Of a stretch of 64,000 bases of DNA, positions 10,937-23,149 are shown one piece after another. The notes below the pieces were generated by a model that worked only from the letters and a program-made list of their open reading frames with translations, had not been told where the DNA came from and ran no database searches. The number at the start of each line of letters is the position of its first letter. Position 1 is the stretch's first letter. The stretch is from NCBI RefSeq assembly GCF_008831285.2, contig NC_045147.1:246001-310000 (forward strand). The letters run 5' to 3'. The stretch is from Nymphaea colorata (taxonomy: Eukaryota; Streptophyta; Magnoliopsida; Nymphaeales; Nymphaeaceae). The position numbers were made by a program, and so were the translations under genes.

Positions 10937-11340
10937 AGCTACTACAGTGCCATATTCTTTGTCCCACGCATAGTCTACTAAACTCCCTAATTATTGTCAA
11001 TATCTTCTCCCTATGAAAGATGTTGAGGAGAAATTATTTTTTTTTCTTTTTAAAGTTTAGTGTTGACATCGTGGAGAAAAAAAAAACTTCCTTCTTGATT
11101 TTTTATGTTCGATGCTTTCTGCATATGTTTATCACAATTCTTACATGCTTTGGGGAAACATGTATTAAACATATGTTTGATGCCCTGAGTATGCGCTTTG
11201 TGTATATGCATGTATATATACTTTCGTTGATATGTTCAACCTATATGTTTATCACAGTCCACGTATTTGTTGTTCTATTTTGATTTGTTTAAAATATCCC
11301 CTCTTTCTCATCTTTCATCATTGGAATGAAACAAGCTAGT
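10148..11340. other. No gene seen; microsatellites
   Basis: A-rich run at about 10158-10190, (CT) tracts at about 10743-10761 and 10899-10931. The ORFs here are low-complexity and match nothing I recognise. Pyrimidine tracts of this kind recur inside the long LTRs of this window just after the TATA box, so part of this may be LTR-derived; I could not show it. Confidence 0.4.
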
Positions 11341-12980
11341 CAAAGACTAGTTTTCTTGCAGTTGACATGAAGAGGCAACACAATCACACTTGCTTGATCT
11401 TTAAGCTAAGTAAGCAAGACAAGGCAGCAAATGAAAATGAGCTGATTGACGAGGGAAAAGGTGTCCTTTGCATGCAGCTCTAGCTTCCTTCCTATGCCAA
11501 AATCATTGTGGTTGCTCCTTGATTTTGTTGGTTTTCAATAAATTTGTCCAGCACCAACTCATTATGACTTGGTGCCTATAAAACCAAGTCCCTAAGACCA
11601 GCTAAGAACTCCCTCTACCTCTCTTGTTCTAGCTAAAAAACTCTTCATTCCCTAGCAACAAGCATACAAAATGAGGACATCCAAACCTGGGTGTTAACTC
11701 CTCAAGCTGATCTCCCACCAACCAAGATACCTAGCTACAACAACAACCTAAGAAGAAGACACTAGCCTTGGACACTAGCTCCTTCAGCCCAAGACGTCAT
11801 TTGCTTGGCGTCAACTTAAGCTCTGTCCAAAGTGCCTCAGCCTAAGCTTCCCAAGCTGCTCCTGCTCCAGCCAACCTCTGCCTCCGAGGTGTATTTGAGG
11901 TGAACATACTCATCCTGACTCAAAATACAAGTTGTCTAGGCAGCACCCTTCTCCAGCTGGATCTCCCCTGCTCAAGACGTCACAGCCCAGCCAAGCGCAG
12001 TCTAGATGTCCCTGCTCAAGACGTCTCAACCCAGCCGAGTCCCAGCGTTGGTATGTCTACTCAAGGTGTCTCAAGTCGAAATATTTCCAGCCTAGGTATC
12101 CCTAAGCTTGAACCAACTCCTAATCGCCCAAGCTGCACCCTGCTCCAGCCAACTTCAAGTCGCCTAGCCGACCCTTGCTCTAGCTGGCTTCTTGCTCAAG
12201 ATGTCACCAACAAAGGAGTCTCCATGCTGGTTCAATCTTGCATCACCTTGCTGCTCAAGGCATCCTCAAGCCGATCCCGGTCTTCCTCAAGGTGGTTCAG
12301 CCCTCTATCTAACCCCTGCTCAAGCTGATCTCTGCCTTGGCATCAAGCCCAGTTTGGTGCCCATGTTCTGCCCTGTTTTAGGTGTCATTCCACCTTGTGC
12401 TCGCCTCAATTCTTCGAATGACTCAGGTCAGTTTCTGCTTCAACTTGCAGTTATTTGAATATATTGCTGGACATGTCCATGTTATACTCCAAAAAATTAG
12501 GATTGGACCTCGGTTACCAGCCACATGGGGGCTCGCTGTTAACATGATCAGACCGCCTCCACCATGGCTAGCTTTGCAGCAGACGTGGTAATGACATCGC
12601 CTCCATCTATCAAGTTAAAAACCATGGTTCAAATGCCCTTGGTTTTTGACTCCCTAATGCCTAGATCAGTGGGTTTATTTATGCTATCCTATTAAAATCA
12701 GCAAGTTAATTTTCAGCTTGCAAAAATTTGGTGATTCGTTACCATAATCTGGACCCTAACCAGTCCCACGGTTTCAGGTCTTCGATAAGCTATCTGATCC
12801 CAAAAACGGCAGCTTCTTTGCTGTCCTAAAATGACAGCCTTTATGCTTGTATTTTCCATTCAAATCATCATGATTGTGGCGTTATGTTTGATATTTTCCT
12901 AAGTGTTATATTGCTGTAAATTGCGGACGTTCCATGTTCCACATCATGGTGAATGGAAATGACAAATGCTTGTGGGTTGG
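11341..12980 (+). other. LTR-like, relatively GC-rich region with degenerate CTCAAGACGTC repeats
   Basis: A TATA-like CCTATAAAAC lies at 11575-11584, and 11690-12340 is a block much richer in C and G than its surroundings. In it CTCAAGACGTC and CCAAGCTGC..CTGCTCCAGCCAAC recur as short degenerate repeats. A 142-codon ORF (11900-12328) spans it, but the Ser/Leu/Pro-rich product looks like translated repeat. It lies directly upstream of the partial long LTR at 12981. A retrotransposon LTR/leader is the likeliest reading; no protein domain was found. Confidence 0.35.
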
Positions 12981-14332
12981 GCTGGGACTTTCTCTATTTT
13001 AAAAGCTGAGAGTGATGTCCAGCTGGGTCGTTACAAAGAAGATGTACATGTTAATACATATGTGTATGCATTCTCACGATCCTCCTAACCCATTTAAGCC
13101 AAACCTCTGTTTTCAAAAGTCAGAAAATGGTATTTTCAAAATCTGATTTCAAAAGGTTCCATTCGTGAGATATTAGAGTAAGAATACTGCCATGGTTTGG
13201 GAAAAAGATGAAACCCATTCTTCTATGTGATTGAATCAATGAATGCAAAGAGAGAAAGGCAAATGAAGCATGGATGTTCTTTCATTTCTTGAATGTGCAA
13301 TGGATTAGACCCCATGATATTGTCAAAATGGTTCCACCAAGAATTGTATTTACTTGATCTAGGAGTATGGTGCATCTTGAAAATGGAACATATCAATTGA
13401 AATGGGCTTGCTTCAACCTATTCCATTCCTGAAATTTTAGAAATCTCTATGATTTGGAAAAGGCAACAATTAAAAAAAAAGAGAGAGAATAGTTAATCTA
13501 ATTGGGTTTCAAATGAAACTCCTAGATCCAAAACAATGTTTTGGTCAAATCCAAAACCACTAGAGAAATCCTACTCTCACCAAAGACATTTGGAAATATG
13601 TCTTTCGAAATAGCCAATCATTTTCAAAACCAATACAAGCCATTAGCTATTTCTCAAATCAAACCATCTTCTAAAAGCATCAACCTTGAGAAATTTGGCG
13701 AGATTCATAAAATTTCTCTAGACCCGATTCCTAGGATTTTCAAATGTTAAGTTTTGATCTAAAGGAACCTATTTTGCCAAAAAACAAGTTGAAATCAAAA
13801 TCAAATCTCTTTTTTAAACGAAATTCAAAAGCCAATGCTCTATCCTAGAGGAATTCACAAATGAGATTTTCCTCATCCAAAGAGAGGTTTTTCTCAAACA
13901 CCCCAAATGATGGGTTTTGATTTTTCAAACTCGTCTTCAACAAAGTATGACATTCGCTCAATTGGTTTTGAAATCCCATTTTCAAAACAAGAATTTCCAA
14001 AATTTATGACATGGACATGATCCCCAAAAGCTTTTCTTGAAATCAAGAATAACCTTAGAGACGTCCTACACATGCACCTCCAAGGTGAAGCTATATCCAT
14101 GTAAAGGTCAAATTAAAATTACACATGTAGTGAAGGAGAGCAAAGCATGGATGTTCACGTTGTTTATAAATACATGCATGTATTCACTTCACAAATGCAC
14201 CCACTCAGTTTTGCAAAATATAAGTGAGTTAAATCAGAGTCGCTACCATGGCCAAGTCATATCGCAACAAAAATTTGAGCACCTCACATATTTTGACATG
14301 AAAACACAAAATTTCTAAAATGACTGTAAAAT
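12981..14332 (+). mobile_element. Partial long LTR (copy A'), 3' portion
   Basis: It shares ordered blocks with the solo LTR at 32812-37105: GATGTCCAG...GTACATGTTAAT at about 13014-13060, then the ...GGCCAAGTCATATCGCAACAA segment at about 14248-14270. The second LTR copy starts at 14333 in the middle of this homology, so A' looks truncated or was the target of copy A. No 5' start was identified. Confidence 0.55.
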
Positions 14333-15637
14333 TGTTAACACCCAAATTTTTCCATCTCAGTTGGTAATAGCAATTTCAAAATCTTACAAAAGAATTTCAC
14401 AAAACAACTATGAAAAACATAAACTTCAAGCAAATTTTGAATCTAAACACAATTTAGGTTCAAATAATGAACTTTGCTCATAACACAAATTCCAATGCAG
14501 GATTATGAGTCCAAATCCCAATCCAAATCCAAATCTGGATTTGAAAACCAAATCCATTTGCAATTGTCATTTGGAATCCGCATCCAAATTACAAAATTCA
14601 AATCTGGATTCAAATCTAAAAATTGAATCCAATTCAGGATCCAAAATGACAAGTGGGACCCACATGTGGGCCCCACTTCTACGTGACCAAGGATCCACCC
14701 AAGAGGCCCAACAACCCATTTCTTTCAAAATATCTACTCTAATAAAAAATTAATCATAATCAATGAAAAGAAGATGTGATTATCATTAGATTTCATGGGG
14801 AAGAAGAGAAATCTTCCTCTCACTCTCTTTATTAATTCAAAAGAAACTCTGTAAGTATGGAGATGGGCTTATGGCTTCACCTAACCTACTTAAGGCAAGT
14901 AGGTTCAATCTTAGTCCACCTAGATGTGGCGCCACCTTCATTAACCTCAGTCAACATGAGCTTAACTCAGTCAACGTGTGTCAAATGGCTAGGTCTACCT
15001 CACAATCCAGCTACTAGACAGGAATATACCTTGACTGGATCGAGTCCACTTTGACTAAACCAAGTTAAAGGGGAATTCAAAATTGAGCTCAATCTTAGCA
15101 TAACTAGATGTTTTCTAAGTTCGAATTCATCAAATTACTCAAACCAGATCTACATCGGCTTGGAAAATCAGCTTTGACTTTGGTGAATTGGTCAAATCTG
15201 ATCAAATTTGGACAAATTCATCCTTTCACGTTCAAATTGAATTCATAGAACCCAAGTTTAGGATTCTATATAAATCAAGTACACATTTGAGTTTGTCAAG
15301 TGCACAAATCAAATACAATTGAACATCAATATCTCAAATTGAAATTTGATTTAATTAAAACCATTTTCAATTGAATTATGAACAAAAATGTCCTTTTTCA
15401 AACAAATTTGACAAGATTTCAAAGTCTTTTCAAATTAAATTGAATTGTAAAACAATAATTTACAATTCAATAAGATTTAGAGCTTAGTCATTAGAATTGA
15501 ACCTAGCAAGCTCAATTTTGAAAATCAAACCCGAATCAAGGGTATTTTCATCAAAATTTTCAGTCAAAATCAAGTGCCAAGTCTTGACCCAAATTGGACT
15601 TGACTAGGTCTTAATCATAGTCGAGCAGTCCCAGATG

Positions 15638-15673
15638 AGCACACCCAGCCCATGTGTGTGGGCTAGGTGTGCT
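15638..15673 (+). repeat. Near-perfect hairpin in LTR A
   Basis: Arms AGCACACCCAGCCCA (15638-15652) and TGGGCTAGGTGTGCT (15659-15673) pair over 15 bp with one mismatch around a 6-base TGTGTG loop, about 320 bases before the LTR TATA box. Confidence 0.8.
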
Positions 15674-15993
15674 TGGTTGGAGTCATTTAAGAGAATTAAC
15701 GCTCATTTAACACTCTTTTGATAAATCATCAATCAATGTATCATGGATTTGGCCAATGAGAAATCTAATGTCTGTCAACCATTGACTAAATTAGAAACTG
15801 GCTGAGGTGGCAGCCACCTCAGCCCATCTTCGAAAATTTTAAATCAAATTAAATCCAGCTGGGTGCGTTGTTGGACCTGTTCCAACCTGCTAGCTCAAGA
15901 GGGGCAAGTTCCCCAAGACTTGGGCGTGAGAAAGTGAGGGAGTTAAGGAGGTAGGTGCACAGCCACCTCCTCCCTTTCCTATCCAATCCAGCT

Positions 15994-16003
15994 CTATATA
16001 AAC
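15994..16003 (+). promoter_or_regulatory. LTR A promoter TATA box
   Basis: CTATATAAAC, with a CCAAT at 15983-15987 just upstream. The same position in the other long LTRs holds TTTATATAAAC (34213) and TATAAATA (27091), and a CT tract follows at about 16140-16162. This is probably the retrotransposon's own promoter. Confidence 0.6.
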
Positions 16004-18884
16004 TCACCTTGAGAACTTAGGTGAGGGACAACCATTTGGAAATTTTCTAACTCTCTGTCTTAGCTGCAGCCAAGACCAAGAGCAGAGAGAAGAAAATGAA
16101 GAGAAGAAGAAGCCAAGGAGAAGGAGCTGTCATCCAAGCCCTCTCTCTCTCTCTCTCTCTCTCATTCATATTCCTTGGTGCTAGATTTGCTAAGCTCCGG
16201 TACTTAATTGGGCTCTTGCTTAAGATTTCTAGTACAAGGAAAATCCTCTTCATTTCAGCAATTTCCAACAAAGAACTCTCTTTTTCAGCCTTGCTAAGCT
16301 TGAATCTTAGTATAGATTATTGCTTAGAATCTTTTGATTTAGAGAACAAGTCAAGAAAAAATCCAAGCACCTAGGCCGACTACAACTCTACAAGGTAGGG
16401 CTATTTCACCTTATCCTCCATGCATTTTTGCTTCTGGCTGTCATTTTAATTCAATATCCACGGAAAAGATTTCATTTTCATTATATTTTATTGCTGAGAA
16501 TGATGTCCAGCTACTGAGAAATATTATCAATGTACATGTTAATGCATTTCTTCATGCATAAACCATTTTTTTTTAAAAGAAAACCTATGAATCAATTTTC
16601 GAAATGGGTCCTAAGGCAACATCCCTTTAAAAAACAGCCGACCTAAACCATTATTAACGTCCTACCATGAGAGGGTTACATGGTGAGATTGTGATTTATA
16701 TTTACTACAATCATAATCTAATTGGCTATTAGAGGGACAAATATATTCTCATGAATGTGATCCACCCTTACACGGCAACATCATAGAGAAACCAGCTTGA
16801 GCATTCTCTTAATTTATTTTGACTTGGGTCATTTTTGTTCATGCTTTCATGATTTAATTGATAAGAATTGTGGTGAAGATTGGAAACTTGTTTTCACTCT
16901 TCCCATGTAAAAAACCCAGCTACAAACCATCATGGTTCATATGCGAAGAGGTCCCCTTCAATTTTTCCATTTTAAGAGGCATGATATGTGTGTATATATA
17001 TATATGTTCATATATATACACGTCACTTTTTGCAGAAACTCAATTTTCCTTTGTAAAATCAGATTTCTGCACAATTCTAAGTTGGCTTCAAAGAAAGGAA
17101 TCTTCCATTTTGGTCTTTGTAGTTCAAGGCTACAAGATCACGCAAATTTTCAACTTAAAATTTTGTTTATTCCAGCAATACATGCATAAACATGCATGCA
17201 TATTGTTGAAATCAGACCATGATTTTATGAAATTTAACTTAAAATTTTGAAGTTTAAGCTCTTTAATGTTATGCTTCAGCCATGAATCGGCTGTTTTCCA
17301 TAGAACTAGAGAAATTTCTAATCTCATTTAAATCAACACCCTAGAATACAGTTTAGGAGCTACTGATTTCATTTATAAATTTTCAAATTTGCATGGAATT
17401 AATTCTTGTACCAAAGTGTTGCAAAATCTCAATTAAAATCCCAACTTTTGTTTCCCCTGAAGAGGAAACCGGCTATGCTAAAATCATCCAAAGAAGTGGA
17501 TGGATCTCTTGACATGAAACCTAAAATCAAATTTGGTTTAAGAAAAGAAGGTTTTCTAAAACTTCATGTTGAAACCCAATGTGCATATTTGGCACAAACG
17601 GTAACATGTTTTCAAGAGGTGCATTCCTCTTGTTGATTGTAATACTTGACTTATGAAGGGTTGAGTGAATTTTCAAAGATTTGTCATTTTTTTTGGGAAA
17701 CAAGCTCTCTTAGAATCGACATTTCACAATTTTCAGCCATTTAAATCAGCACAAAATCTGTTTTTAGAGCTATTTTGAGACAAAAGTGGATATTATCCAC
17801 GTCCCCCGTTTATTTTAAAGATTGATTTGACATCATTTACATATTTTTGATCTCTTTAGAAATTTTATCTCAAGTCTTAAGCTTGTGGACTACATCTCTA
17901 ACATTCATGCTTAATGATATAATAAGCATATTTAGAGAAATGTCCTCCATTCCAATTAATAAAAATCAATCTTTATTTGTGTGTGGATTATGAAGTAAAT
18001 GTTCACGTTGAATGAATGTTGAGAGATTATGGAAGAGAGGAGAATAAATGTCTCATGTAGCTTCTATTTTCTTCCATGCATTTTCACACACCCAATTAAA
18101 TTGCACACTTGCACCATCTTTAGAAATTGAGTGATCCTATTTCAAATTGCAAAAAGTGATCAAGTTATATTGCAACAACAAATTTGAAAATTTCATAGTT
18201 TCAAAAGAAAACACAAGTATAAGACCCCAATTTGACCAAAAATACGTTTTAAAATAATATGTTTTTTAACATTTTGGAATCTACATTTCATAAAAAGAGT
18301 AAGTTTCACTTAAGCAACTCCAAAATTTTCTCTAAACTGAACTCATTGGAAATTCATGTTTTTGATTCTAACCACATGGTTTGGCAAAAATAAATTTCAA
18401 AATCAATCCATTTGCTAAGATAACTTATCTATTTTGTCCAAAATTTGATCCCTTTGCTAAGTGAACTTAGCTGTTTTCTAAAATTTGAGCACAACTTGAT
18501 CTCAATTTATTCAAAATTTCTATCCAAAATCATGAGATGATCTTAAGTTCGCAACAAAGAACTAGATTTCAATCACCAAAATTTCAATTTTTTCAAATAA
18601 ACCTCCAATTTTCTAATCAAATTTTCAATTTTCTATCCAATTTTTCAATCCAAATTATCAAATTGACAATTAAATCTTAAAAGTCTTGAATCAAAGCCAT
18701 GATCCAAATCAATTTCTATATCATTACCAATTTTGAAATTCAATTCAAATGACACATGTTTTCGACCAAAATAATGGTCTTCAATTTTTGAGATTTTTCC
18801 AGTTTGTCCACAAGACTTTACCCAAAAACAAGTTCAATTTTCAAAACAAGTTAATTTTCCAAATAACTTGTCTAAACAAATCTT

Positions 18885-19206
18885 TGGCATGTGCTGAAAT
18901 TCTTTGGTTACAATCACTTCTCAAAGAATTGGGGATACATTCCTCATCTTCACCCGTTCTTTGCTGTGACAACATTGGAGCATTATATCTTGCAGTTAAT
19001 CCAGTTTTTCTTGCTCGAACTAAACATGTGGAAGTGAATTTTCATTTTGTTGAGACCATGTCAATCAAGGAAATATCCAAGTTAAATTCATACGATCCGT
19101 TGAGCAATTGGCTGATGAAATGACAAAAGCTCTCAGCACTAGTTCGTTCAACTTGTTTAGAGACAAGCTAAACGTGGTTGAACCAAATGTTCAGTTTGAG
19201 GAAGCA
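18885..19206 (+). pseudogene. Ty1/copia RNase H C-terminal fragment (copy D)
   Basis: An open stretch encodes the end of copia RNase H: an AEILWLQSLLKELG segment, CDNIGALYLAVNPVF (from the usual C-D-N-x-S/G-A), ARTKHVEVNFHFV, then a frameshift and ADEMTKALST. The LTR follows at once. It has no upstream RT, so it is a truncated element joined to LTR A sequence. RNase H would degrade the RNA of the RNA-DNA hybrid during reverse transcription. Confidence 0.85.
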
Positions 19207-19567
19207 TGTTAAGGAAAGGTATGATGAGGAGAAATCAACGGCTGAACGTTACAAATCAAGTATTAAAGAGTGAAGGATTATTTCAACTAAGAAAAGTTGC
19301 ATTCAAATTTAAGTCTCACTCGTAACCCCCTGTTTGTATTATTACCATATATGTATCAATGTTGTAACGTTGTACTAGGTTACCATAGTTGTACCAGCCA
19401 TGTAATGTTGGACTCCAGCCTTGTAACAGATCACAAATGCACTATATAAACGAAAGAGTACTCTTGCATTGTCAACACAAGAAATTCATTCAATTGCATG
19501 AGTTGTCTCTCTATCTCTTGTTCTCTATTAGTCATACACATGTAACCGACCCCTTAGAAACCAAACA
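19207..19567 (+). mobile_element. LTR of copia copy D
   Basis: Starts TGTTAAGGAAAGG right after the RNase H end and finishes ...GAAACCAAACA, so it has TG...CA ends over about 361 bp. A TATA box (ACTATATAAACG) is at about 19441-19452, in the expected promoter place. TTGGTATAACACC follows at 19571-19583 and resembles a mutated primer-binding site, which would not be expected after a 3' LTR. Confidence 0.65.
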
Positions 19568-20588
19568 TATTTGGTATAACACCCATTGTTGTCCATAGCT
19601 GCATCATGATTTCGAAACATCTTTTGGAAGTCCAATTTCAAATCGAAATTGAAAATCAATTTCCAACATGGTTTTCAAGTTGTCTTCAAGTTGATTTCCA
19701 ATTTCATTTTCAAATAGATTTCTCATTTTTTTTTTAAATTAGTAGGCATAATGTATATATAGGCCCATGTCACAACTCCATGACGAAAGAGAATTTTTTA
19801 GTTTTTTTCCATAGCTGACACCTTGAGGGTCTTTCGTTTTCTAAAATCAAAGACCCTTTCGGAAAATAGGCTCATGTGCATATGCATTAGCATTTTATTT
19901 TGTTCACATGGTTGAAGCATCACACTTAGTTGTTTAAGCAACATTTTGTCTAACATGTTGCTTTCCCATTCCACATCTTTGTGGTGCATGCATATAGAGA
20001 TAGAAGAATCCATAAGCATAACCGATATCAAGCATTGAAAAAATAATGGTATGCATTTACATTTGAGTGAGAAAATGGCAACAAAGAGGAGGCAATATAA
20101 TATGGGAATCACTCTTGGAGTTTAAGCATTACAAGAGCATGGAAATCCTTGAGCTATCAAAAGTACGACAAGTACAATAAACTTTTTGACATAGAATGGC
20201 TGCAACATGGAAAAACATTTTCTATCTAAATGCTTGCTTAAAATAGTAAGTGATTTTACAATTCATGAATGCATAAATGAGCTCCAATATCTATCATATA
20301 TTCAGTTGATGTCAAATAGTATAAGCAAGTGGCATGTTTAGATCCATTCAAACAACTTTCTTTCATGTCATTTAGTCAAGAGCTTTAATGTGATCGATTT
20401 CTTTTCGAATCGGAAAAAAAATTATCTGTAAGGTAATTTTTTTTATAATTTATTTGTGAATTTTGTTCATAGTCATGAGATGAGTTTACCAATCTTAAGT
20501 ACATGCAAAATTTTAAATTTAAAATCTAATACAATAAATTGATCATTTATTACAACATTATGTCAAGGTAATAGCACCTCTCTCTCTT

Positions 20589-20613
20589 TCACACACACAC
20601 ACACACACACACA
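20589..20613 (+). repeat. (CA)n microsatellite
   Basis: About 12 CA units following a CT tract. Confidence 0.9.
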
Positions 20614-21318
20614 TATTAGAACTAGAACTAGTTATGTATACTCAAGTGTAATACTATATAGTTCAATTAGTTGCTACCTAAAGAATGCTATATACTTCAA
20701 TTATTATTTTTCATATGTTTCTAAGCATGATGCTTGATTTAATCATGGGATAACCCGTGAAATACGATGCTTATTTGGGGAGTGAAGGTGGAGAAGGGGA
20801 TAAAGAGCTAATCAATATATACATATGCACCTCTATACAAATATGTATTAGCACTTCACCTATGTGTTGTTACTGGATTTAAGCCCTTCAAGGTCAAGGT
20901 AAAGGATTCACCCATTATGTGGCTATTGGCACAATGTGGCCAGTGTTGGTTTAACTTTAAGTTTGTTACCTAAAATAGACCGGTTAATACATAGACATGC
21001 CTATATAAAGATGCTAACTTAATCGTCATTACAATTGCTGAAATGAAAATGATTAATATTTTAGTTATGGGTTTGATATGGGAATCTTGTTTATGAGTGT
21101 TTTTTGGGCTTTTATTGCTTTCAGTTGTAAATCTTGGCATATTACTGTTGCACCTAACATAGATATCTTTTATTGCATCACAAATAACATGAAGATAAAA
21201 TAGTGCTTCTTGATGATTGATTTTTGAGCAATATGACTAAAACTGATTTATTTAGTCTTTGGAACACCATTCTTTTCATGTACATTGGCAATAAGAAGTG
21301 GAAGCAGTTCTTGGATTA

Positions 21319-21366
21319 TATGACATAATTCACATATGACATAATTCACATATGACATAATTCACT
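21319..21366 (+). repeat. 16-bp tandem repeat, three units
   Basis: TATGACATAATTCACA occurs at 21319, 21335 and 21351; the last unit ends in T rather than A. Confidence 0.9.
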
Positions 21367-22284
21367 ATAAGATTTTTTTTTCATCTGCACACTAAATTTA
21401 AATGGTGTTATTGTTAACTAGAGTAAGATGTTATAAATAATTGGGTGGGAAAAAAAATTACAAATTGAAAAGTTGACTATTCAAGTTTAGATCACAGCTC
21501 TGGTGAAGATGAGATAGCAAGACAAATTATATAAAATAATACCATGTTCATTGTACATGTTTGCATGTTTCTCAAAATTTTGGGAGACAAGTTGCTACAT
21601 TTTCTTTTCAAAAAATGCAATTAGCACCTAATTCAGAGAAAAAAGTTTATATAACTGAAAGCTCAAACTCATAGAGGTGATTCACTCATCTCAACTGATT
21701 CATACTAAAAGTTATTTCTCTCTCCCTCCCTCTCATGGGATAAAGTTTCAGGATTGATGGTATTGGGATGTGTTTGAGATTTCCTAGAACATATTGTGGA
21801 AATTTGTAAGTTCAACGCAAAAGCCATGTGACTCCTCATAAAGAGAGAATAGGTGGGAAGATGACAAATGAACGTAAAAACTATGTTGACCATCTTTTCT
21901 CTTGTAGTGTATGGCTGCATGGTAGACATTCTTATCTTGGCAGTGTGCAATACCATCATAGACTATGATGCAACAAGTCAAATATACAATCATATAAATA
22001 AATTAATCACACGATTCATTGTTCTTTCCCATCTTTTGTTGGCCAATTTTATTGTAATTTGGAATGCAATTTCAATGACAATGGAAAATTTCTAGATAAG
22101 TTTATAATCTTTGAACTCTTCATCGATGGTAATCTTTGGCTTTATATTTGCTAGAGTGATTTACTGAAGGCTAAATTCAAATATATGAAGAAAAGGTCAG
22201 TAAGGACTCAATGGACTATTTAATTAGTCTTTCTCTATTCACCATAATCAATTGCAATACACTTTTAACATTTTTTGTAGGATG

Positions 22285-22287
<3 letters not shown>

Positions 22288-22368
<81 letters not shown>
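22288..22368 (+). repeat. (TA)n(CA)n compound microsatellite
   Basis: About 29 TA units run directly into about 11 CA units. The minus-strand ORF over it is an artefact. Confidence 0.95.
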
Positions 22369-23149
22369 TATACATATACATAAGGGTAAAGGATGGGTTA
22401 AAATTCTCACAAATGGGTTGTCCTTGGAAGATTAGTCAATTTGTTCAGTCTTCACTTAAAACCTCTTGACTTTTGTCACATGTTGTTTAGATTAACTTGT
22501 AGTTATCCACCAAAAGCCTAGTTGCATATCCAAAAATTAAAAAAAAAAAATTATAAAATAGCAATACTTGCTTTTTCCACTATGGTCAAGTTGATTATTC
22601 ACATGTGCACTTATATCCTTAAATTTAATTTACAAGTGAAACATGACTCATCTCCATGCAAATGTTATTCAAGCAAATATATCTCTATCTGATTGTAACA
22701 TTGTCAAGTTAATGTAATTTGTTTTAGACTGCTAGATACCTTTGGATTTTGAACCTTAACTCATTAGTTAGAAAATGAAATCTTAAGCTAGTTATTATTG
22801 ATTTTGTGAGGAATCTTGTCATCTTTGACGATTCATCTAAATCCATGGTTAAGGAATGTCTATTGAGATGAATAATGTTTTCTAGATTTGATTGGTCACA
22901 ATATATATTTTTTTAGAGTCACAACGTTTTTAACTTTCATATTCAATAATAAAGGTATTGGCATAAGTAAAATCATTTGATGCTTGCTCTATTTTGTTTT
23001 TCTATCTTCATTGTGAGCCTTTGGTGATGTAGGTAGCTCAAGGGGACACAGTCTCAAAACTATTGGTTAAAAAGATTCAAGCTAGAACAGATAGTGTACA
23101 TATAAAAAGTGTGAAACCATGAGTTGCATGCAAGGAGCCAACTTATTTG

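Larger units (their letters stand above)
14333..18720 (+). mobile_element. Long LTR (copy A) of a TGTTAACACC family, 3' end missing
   Basis: It starts TGTTAACACCCAAATTTTTC and follows the solo LTR at 32812 block by block: promoter region with TATA (15994), a CT tract, ATGATGTCCAGC (16500), and TTGCAAAAAGTGATCAAG (about 18149). The terminal block with GACGGGCGGGTCC seen in the other copies is absent. Copia RNase H sequence appears from 18885, so the 3' end is lost. No coding capacity was found in it. TGTTAYRCCCC starts and multi-kilobase LTRs are typical of Ty3/gypsy Tekay/Del-type elements; that lineage is an inference because no internal region is present. Confidence 0.7.
19568..23149. other. 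About 3.6 kb without a recognised gene
   Basis: The short ORFs in this AT-rich stretch match nothing I recognise. It holds a (CA)n run (20589-20613), a small 16-bp tandem array (21319-21366) and a long (TA)n(CA)n microsatellite (22288-22368). The first few hundred bases could be the leader of a lost copia element, given the primer-binding-like motif at 19571. Confidence 0.5.

Noticed and set aside
22216-22410. ORF over the (TA)n(CA)n tract
   Set aside because: A repeated Ile-Tyr product of microsatellite sequence; the same applies to ORFs at 27940-28266, 35136-35363 and 59896-60093.
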